From NCBI GenBank assembly GCA_021788515.1, contig JAJYKN010000031.1, positions 1-8,556 on the forward strand: DNA of 8,556 bases, written 5' to 3'. The stretch's first letter is position 1. Each line of letters starts with the position of its first letter. This DNA comes from Nitrospirota bacterium. GTDB taxonomy: Bacteria; Nitrospirota; UBA9217. The notes under the pieces are model-generated. The model had not been told where the DNA came from and made no database searches. It saw nothing but the letters and a program-made list of their open reading frames with translations. Position numbers and translations under genes: made by a program. Of this stretch, positions 4,839 to 8,556 are shown one piece after another.

Positions 4839-6395
4839 ATGAATCGGATTGACGGCTTCAGAGTTGCCGCGAGAGCACTGCTTCTCATGGCCCTTCTTGG
4901 CGCGCCGGGGTTGGTTGCAACGGCGTCAGCAGCTGGGGAGGGCACACCTCTTGTCTCGGAAGCGACCACCACGCAGGAACAGCCGTTGTCTCAGGAAACG
5001 ACAACGATCCAGAGCACTCCCGTTCCTCCTGCTTCGGAAGCGACGGCCCCGCAGGAGCAGCCGCTTTCCCAGGAAACGCCGACGGTCCAGAGCGCCCCTG
5101 TTCCTCCTGTTCAGGAAGCGCCGGCAGAACAGACGCCGACGGTCCCTGCTGCAGTTGAGAGCGCCCCCACATCCACGGTCAGGGTACTGACACTTAACCA
5201 GTGTATCGAAATAGCACTTAGGAAAAATCCCAGTATCCTGGCCGCACTGTACAACGTTGACGTATCGAGGAGTAGGGTGGGAGAGGCGCGTTCTTACTAC
5301 TACCCGCAGCTTCAAGCGTCAGGTGCCTACAACCGGATAAGTCCGGCGTCCGGGATGGTAGCGGCAAACGCTTTACCTACGGGAACTACGCAATATAACC
5401 AGTACACGGGCAGTGTTGGGCTGAATCAGACTCTCTTTGATTTCGGGAAAACGTCTTCAAACGTCGATTATTACAAGTACAGTCTTACGTCTTCCCGTTT
5501 TGACCTTAATGCATCTCAGGATGCTACTATTTTGAGCGTGAAACAGGCATATTACGGAGTGCTGCAGGCCAAGAGGAATCGCGATGTTGCTGCCGACGTT
5601 ATCAAGCAATTTCAACTGCATCTTGATCAGGCAAAAGGTTTTTACGAGGTCGGTACGAACGCGCGGATCGATGTTATCAAGGCGGAAGTCGATCTGAGCA
5701 ACGCCAAGCTGAGCCTTATCAACGCCGAGAACGCCTTCAAAATAGCCTACGTGACGCTCAACAACGCCATGGGGACCCCTGATGCGCCGGAGTACACGAT
5801 CGAAGATAATCTCTCCTTTCAGAAATACCCAATTACGCTCGAGGAAGCGACAGCGCGCGCTTTCGAAAACAGGCCCGATCTCAAATCGATCATTGCGAAG
5901 AGGCAGGCAGCCGAGTCAAGTATCAGTGTCGCACGCTCTGATTATTTCCCGAATCTGTCGGGGATTGCAAACTATAACTGGGTAGGTGAGACAACGACTT
6001 CGCTCGACCACAGCTGGAGCGCAGGCATCGTGCTGACGGTGCCCTTATTCAGTGGATTTTATACGCAGCAGAAGGTTGCGGAGGCAAAATCAAATCTGTA
6101 TGTCTTTAGGGCAAATGAAGAAGCATTGCGACAGCAGGTGATTCTTGACGTCCGTCAGGCATACCTGAACCTGCAGGCGTCGGAGGCCAGCATAGCAACA
6201 GCCGAACTAGCGTCCAAACAAGCCAAGGAGAACCTGGATCTGGCCAACGGAAGATACTCAGCCGGCGTGGGAAGCCCCATTGAAGTATCTGACGCTTTTG
6301 CAACCTATGTCGCTGCCCAGGCGAACTATACCAGCGCTCTGGCTAATTACAAGATTGCTCAGGCGAGTATTGAGAAGGCTATGGGCGCGAGATAA
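4839..6395 (+). CDS. TolC-like outer-membrane efflux protein with N-terminal repeat linker
   Basis: With the preferred start the protein has 518 residues, somewhat longer than a usual TolC-family factor. A signal peptide ends near ATASA-A (residue 31). Residues 40 to about 115 are a low-complexity Pro/Gln/Glu/Thr stretch built of 26-residue repeats. The TolC domain follows: LTLNQCIEIALRKNPSI (from about 117), ARSYYYPQLQASGAYN, LNQTLFDFGKTSS, and in the second half RPDLKSIIAKRQAAESSI, ARSDYFPNLSGIANYNW, VPLFSGF and the closing YKIAQASIEKAMG. Such proteins trimerise into a beta-barrel plus periplasmic coiled-coil tunnel through which RND pumps expel their substrates. It lacks a lipobox, unlike NodT/OprM-type factors. 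It stands between the TetR regulator and the fusion protein and so forms the exit duct of this pump. The repeats are absent from typical homologs; a spacer or cell-wall-spanning role is a guess. Confidence 0.92.
   Translation: MNRIDGFRVAARALLLMALLGAPGLVATASAAGEGTPLVSEATTTQEQPLSQETTTIQSTPVPPASEATAPQEQPLSQETPTVQSAPVPPVQEAPAEQTPTVPAAVESAPTSTVRVLTLNQCIEIALRKNPSILAALYNVDVSRSRVGEARSYYYPQLQASGAYNRISPASGMVAANALPTGTTQYNQYTGSVGLNQTLFDFGKTSSNVDYYKYSLTSSRFDLNASQDATILSVKQAYYGVLQAKRNRDVAADVIKQFQLHLDQAKGFYEVGTNARIDVIKAEVDLSNAKLSLINAENAFKIAYVTLNNAMGTPDAPEYTIEDNLSFQKYPITLEEATARAFENRPDLKSIIAKRQAAESSISVARSDYFPNLSGIANYNWVGETTTSLDHSWSAGIVLTVPLFSGFYTQQKVAEAKSNLYVFRANEEALRQQVILDVRQAYLNLQASEASIATAELASKQAKENLDLANGRYSAGVGSPIEVSDAFATYVAAQANYTSALANYKIAQASIEKAMGAR
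4956..5150 (+). repeat. Tandem 78-bp coding repeats in the outer-membrane factor gene
   Basis: Two full 78-bp units (4956-5033 and 5034-5111) and a shortened third (from 5112) lie head to tail and in frame. The protein units share SEAT, QEQPLSQET and PVPP blocks. The DNA copies differ mostly at third codon positions, so the duplication is not recent or the copies are under selection for the peptide. Confidence 0.85.
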
Positions 6396-6427
6396 CAGTG
6401 ACTGGGGAAACATGCAAGGGAAAGACG

Positions 6428-6446
6428 TTAAATGAGAATCATAATC
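6428..6446. promoter_or_regulatory. Fur-box-like sequence upstream of the fusion protein gene
   Basis: AATGAGAATCATAATC (6431-6446) matches 14 of the last 16 positions of the classical 19-bp Fur consensus; including the first three positions the score is 14 of 19. It lies 33 nt after the outer-membrane factor stop, upstream of a possible internal promoter. A chance match in AT-rich sequence cannot be excluded. Confidence 0.25.
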
Positions 6447-6460
6447 TACACTGTTGTTGT

Positions 6461-6489
6461 TTCGCAAAAGTACGATCGTTGCATATTAT
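6461..6489 (+). promoter_or_regulatory. Possible internal promoter before the fusion protein gene
   Basis: TTCGCA (6461-6466, 4 of 6) and TATTAT (6484-6489, 5 of 6) are separated by 17 nt, with a start near 6496. It lies in the 122-nt gap between the outer-membrane factor and fusion protein genes. This would allow the pump part to be expressed partly on its own; the genes may equally be co-transcribed from the regulator promoter. Confidence 0.3.
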
Positions 6490-6517
6490 TTAATAAAAGA
6501 GAGGCTGCCGGAGAGTT

Positions 6518-7681
6518 ATGAGACATGGACCAATATTCAGGGGGATGACGATCTTTACCCTTTCCCTGGCTTTCGCTTTCATCACCGCCTGCGGTACGAA
6601 CAGCAAGGCGAAGCAGGCGCCGCAGCAGGTTGTGCCCGTAAAAGCAGGGGAGGTTACGCAACAGGACGTTCCTGTGCAAATCAAAGCCATCGGGAACGTC
6701 GAAGCCTACAACACCGTCTCCGTGAAAGCGCTGGTCGGAGGCGAGATCATCGATGTGCATTTTAAAGAGGGGCAGGACGTTCACAAGGGGGATTTGCTCT
6801 TTCAGATCGATCCTCGTCCTTATGAAGCGGCTCTGAAGCAGGCCGAAGCAGCCCTGGCGAGAGATATTGCCCAGTCAAAGAACGCCGAAGAACAGGCCAA
6901 GCGGTATGAAATTCTGGTCCAGAAGGATTACGTGTCCAAAGACCAGTATGACCAGTTGCGCGCCAATGCGGACGCCCTTGCAGCTGCTGTGCAGGCGGAC
7001 AGGGCGAATGTGGAGAACGCGAGACTTCAGCTGGCATATTGTACCATCAAGGCGCCGATCGACGGTCGCGTGGGGAGCGTTCTTATCAACAAGGGCAATG
7101 TCATAAAAGCGAACGATGTGGCCATGGTTACCATCAATAAGATAACCCCGATTTATGTGACCATTCCCGTGCCTGAGCAGAATCTTTCTGAGATCAAAAA
7201 GTACATGGCGCAGCGTGCGTTGAAGGTTGAAGCCATTATCCCCGGAGACGAGAAGCGCCCGGCCCAGGGAGTGCTCACCTTCATTAACAACGCAGTGGAC
7301 GCCACAACAGGCACCATACAACTGAAGGGCACGTTCGAGAACAAGGACAAGAGGCTTTGGCCGGGGCAGTTTGTGAATGTGCTGCTCACGCTCTCGACAC
7401 AGCGGAACGCCGTGGTTATGCCGGCTGCAGCGCTTCAGGCCGGACAACAAGGCCAGTATGTTTTTGTGATCAAACCTGATTTCACCGTCGAATCCCGACC
7501 AATAGTGATCGCACGGACGTTCGACGACCTGGTGGTTGTCGCACAAGGGCTGACGCCGGGAGAAAAAGTTGTTACCGACGGCCAACTCCAGCTGATTCCG
7601 GGCACCCGGGTTGAAGTAAAGGGGGAGCAGGTGCAGAACGGGGAAAATTCCAGGTCCGCGGTTCCACAATCGGGCAAGTAA
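6518..7681 (+). CDS. RND efflux membrane-fusion lipoprotein (MdtA/AcrA-like)
   Basis: This 387-residue periplasmic adaptor links the RND pump to the outer-membrane channel. The lipobox FITAC makes Cys25 the likely lipidated residue. Order of domains: first barrel/lipoyl half (about 48-90, with NTVSVKALVGGEIIDVHFKEGQ and GDLLFQIDPRPYEAAL), an alpha-helical hairpin (about 100-170, Ala/Gln/Asp-rich, with YVSKDQYDQLRANAD), second lipoyl half (YCTIKAPIDGRVGSVLINKGN), beta-barrel (ITPIYVTIPVPEQNL, LWPGQFVNVLLTL) and membrane-proximal domain (VVMPAAALQAGQQGQYVFVI, GLTPGEKVVTDGQLQLIPG). These blocks resemble MdtA most closely. The ATG at 6518 is preferred over the in-frame ATG at 6545 because GGAG precedes it, though only about 4 nt away; the later ATG has no spacing to its purine run. 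It stands in the standard order before the RND gene. Confidence 0.93.
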   Translation: MRHGPIFRGMTIFTLSLAFAFITACGTNSKAKQAPQQVVPVKAGEVTQQDVPVQIKAIGNVEAYNTVSVKALVGGEIIDVHFKEGQDVHKGDLLFQIDPRPYEAALKQAEAALARDIAQSKNAEEQAKRYEILVQKDYVSKDQYDQLRANADALAAAVQADRANVENARLQLAYCTIKAPIDGRVGSVLINKGNVIKANDVAMVTINKITPIYVTIPVPEQNLSEIKKYMAQRALKVEAIIPGDEKRPAQGVLTFINNAVDATTGTIQLKGTFENKDKRLWPGQFVNVLLTLSTQRNAVVMPAAALQAGQQGQYVFVIKPDFTVESRPIVIARTFDDLVVVAQGLTPGEKVVTDGQLQLIPGTRVEVKGEQVQNGENSRSAVPQSGK

Positions 7682-7774
7682 CAACGCGTACCCTTCCGGC
7701 ATCAGGGAATTTTCTGATTGCATTCGAAATCTATTGAGATGGCATTCCCGAGCTTTGGAGATTTTAACTGACCT

Positions 7775-8556
7775 ATGAATATCGCTGAACCTTTTATACG
7801 CCGCCCGGTGATGACGACGCTGATCATGTCGGCGATTCTCTTATTCGGCATTATGGCTTACCGCTTGCTGCCGGTGAGCGATCTGCCGAACGTGGATTTC
7901 CCGACCATCCTGGTGAACGCAAGCCTTCCCGGAGCAAGCCCCGAGACCATGGCCTCGGCCGTGGCCACGCCGCTCGAAAAACAGTTCTCGACCATCGCAG
8001 GCCTTGACAACATGACGTCGGTGAGCGCGGTCGGCTCAACGCAGATCACCCTCCAGTTCAATTTGAGCAGGGACATCGATGGCGCGGCCCAGGACGTTCA
8101 GGCCATGATCGCAAAGGCTGCGCGCCTGCTCCCGCCGGACATGCCGACGCCGCCGACGTATCAGAAAGTGAATCCTGCGGACCAGCCGATCATCTATGTC
8201 TCCCTCAATTCTCCCACGCAGCCGCTCTCGGTGGTGGACGAGTACGCCCAGACGACGATGGCCCAGCGTATATCGATGATCAGCGGCGTTGCGCAGGTCC
8301 AGGTCTTCGGTTCCCAGAAGTACGCGGTCCGGGCACAGCTTGACCCGCGCGCCTTGGCGTCCCGCGGGATCGGCATCGACGAAGTGGCGAATGCAGTGGC
8401 AAGCGCGAACGTGAACTTGCCCACGGGCACGCTTCAGGGGTCTACCAAGTCTTATACGATACAGGCGCGCGGGCAGCTCATGGATGCCGCGGCGTACCGG
8501 CCGCTGATCGTCGCCTACCGCAACGGCAACCCGGTGCGGCTTCAGGAACTGGGCCG
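7775..8556 (+). CDS. RND-family efflux pump, MdtB/MdtC-like (C-terminus beyond window)
   Basis: The first 260 codons of a protein normally of about 1,030 residues are present; the rest lies past the right edge. The start MNIAEPFIRRPVMTTLIM is the typical RND opening, with TM1 at about 12-29. Then come LPVSDLPNVDFPTI, GASPETMASAVATPLEKQF, ITLQFNLSRDIDGAAQDVQ, LPPDMPTPPTYQKVNPAD, ISGVAQVQVFGSQKYAVR and ANVNLPTGTL, the PN1/PN2 porter subdomains of the hydrophobe/amphiphile exporter class, closest in wording to MdtB/MdtC and MuxB/MuxC. Such trimeric pumps use the proton gradient to drive drugs, bile salts or other amphiphiles out through the fusion protein and the TolC channel. The start has only a GGAG 14 nt upstream, a weak site. 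A second RND gene might follow, as in mdtBC systems, but cannot be seen here. Confidence 0.93.
   Translation, partial: MNIAEPFIRRPVMTTLIMSAILLFGIMAYRLLPVSDLPNVDFPTILVNASLPGASPETMASAVATPLEKQFSTIAGLDNMTSVSAVGSTQITLQFNLSRDIDGAAQDVQAMIAKAARLLPPDMPTPPTYQKVNPADQPIIYVSLNSPTQPLSVVDEYAQTTMAQRISMISGVAQVQVFGSQKYAVRAQLDPRALASRGIGIDEVANAVASANVNLPTGTLQGSTKSYTIQARGQLMDAAAYRPLIVAYRNGNPVRLQELG

Noticed and set aside
6432..6521. A 29-codon frame ending in an ATGA overlap with the fusion protein start
   Set aside because: It is very short, with only a weak purine run upstream and no recognisable features. It overlaps the candidate Fur-like and promoter elements, so it is most likely chance.
6875..7723. A 282-codon open frame antisense to the fusion protein gene
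   Set aside because: The plus-strand frame has clear lipobox and membrane-fusion domains. The antisense product shows no recognisable motif and is a by-product of codon composition.
1..8556. CRISPR arrays, insertion sequences, tRNA or rRNA genes
   Set aside because: No spaced identical repeats, terminal inverted repeats with a transposase, or conserved RNA segments were found on either strand.

Overview
The window comes from a Gram-negative bacterium: it has lipoprotein signals, an outer-membrane channel and an RND efflux pump. A c-type heme motif in an exported protein and a NosL-like protein suggest a respiratory, possibly anaerobic or sediment lineage such as Nitrospirota or Desulfobacterota. 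That placement is an inference from gene content only; no marker in the window settles it. No mobile element, CRISPR array, tRNA or rRNA is visible.

Left part, minus strand (1-2067). A three-gene operon reads right to left: an FtsX/MacB-type ABC permease with a periplasmic Cys-Cys pair, a four-repeat TPR lipoprotein that overlaps it by one base, and a NosL-like exported protein that runs off the left edge. An extended -10 promoter lies just upstream of the permease, immediately after the terminator of the preceding gene. The matching ATPase is not in the window. The grouping suggests an envelope metal (copper or iron) handling or export system.

Second block, minus strand (2137-3585). A single gene encodes an exported beta-propeller-like protein with a CxxCH heme motif near its C-terminus. 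It has a near-consensus sigma70 promoter, a leader of about 190 nt that holds two hairpins and a possible 48-codon upstream ORF, and a strong terminator hairpin.

Third block (3586-4044). A short spacer carries a possible 49-aa cysteine-containing ORF on the plus strand and two terminator-like hairpins facing the minus strand. Next comes rpmB (zinc-ribbon form of ribosomal protein L28), with a GTG start.

Right part, plus strand (4149-8556). This is a tripartite efflux locus in the order TetR-type regulator, TolC-like outer-membrane factor, lipoprotein membrane-fusion protein, and RND pump (MdtB/MdtC-like, cut by the right edge). A palindrome overlaps the likely promoter in front of the regulator and is a good candidate for an autoregulatory operator. 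The outer-membrane factor has an unusual Pro/Gln/Thr-rich N-terminal stretch made of 26-residue tandem repeats.

No complete new system can be demonstrated. The most unusual parts are the permease/TPR/NosL-like operon next to the heme-motif propeller, the repeat-bearing outer-membrane factor, and the two small unannotated ORFs.
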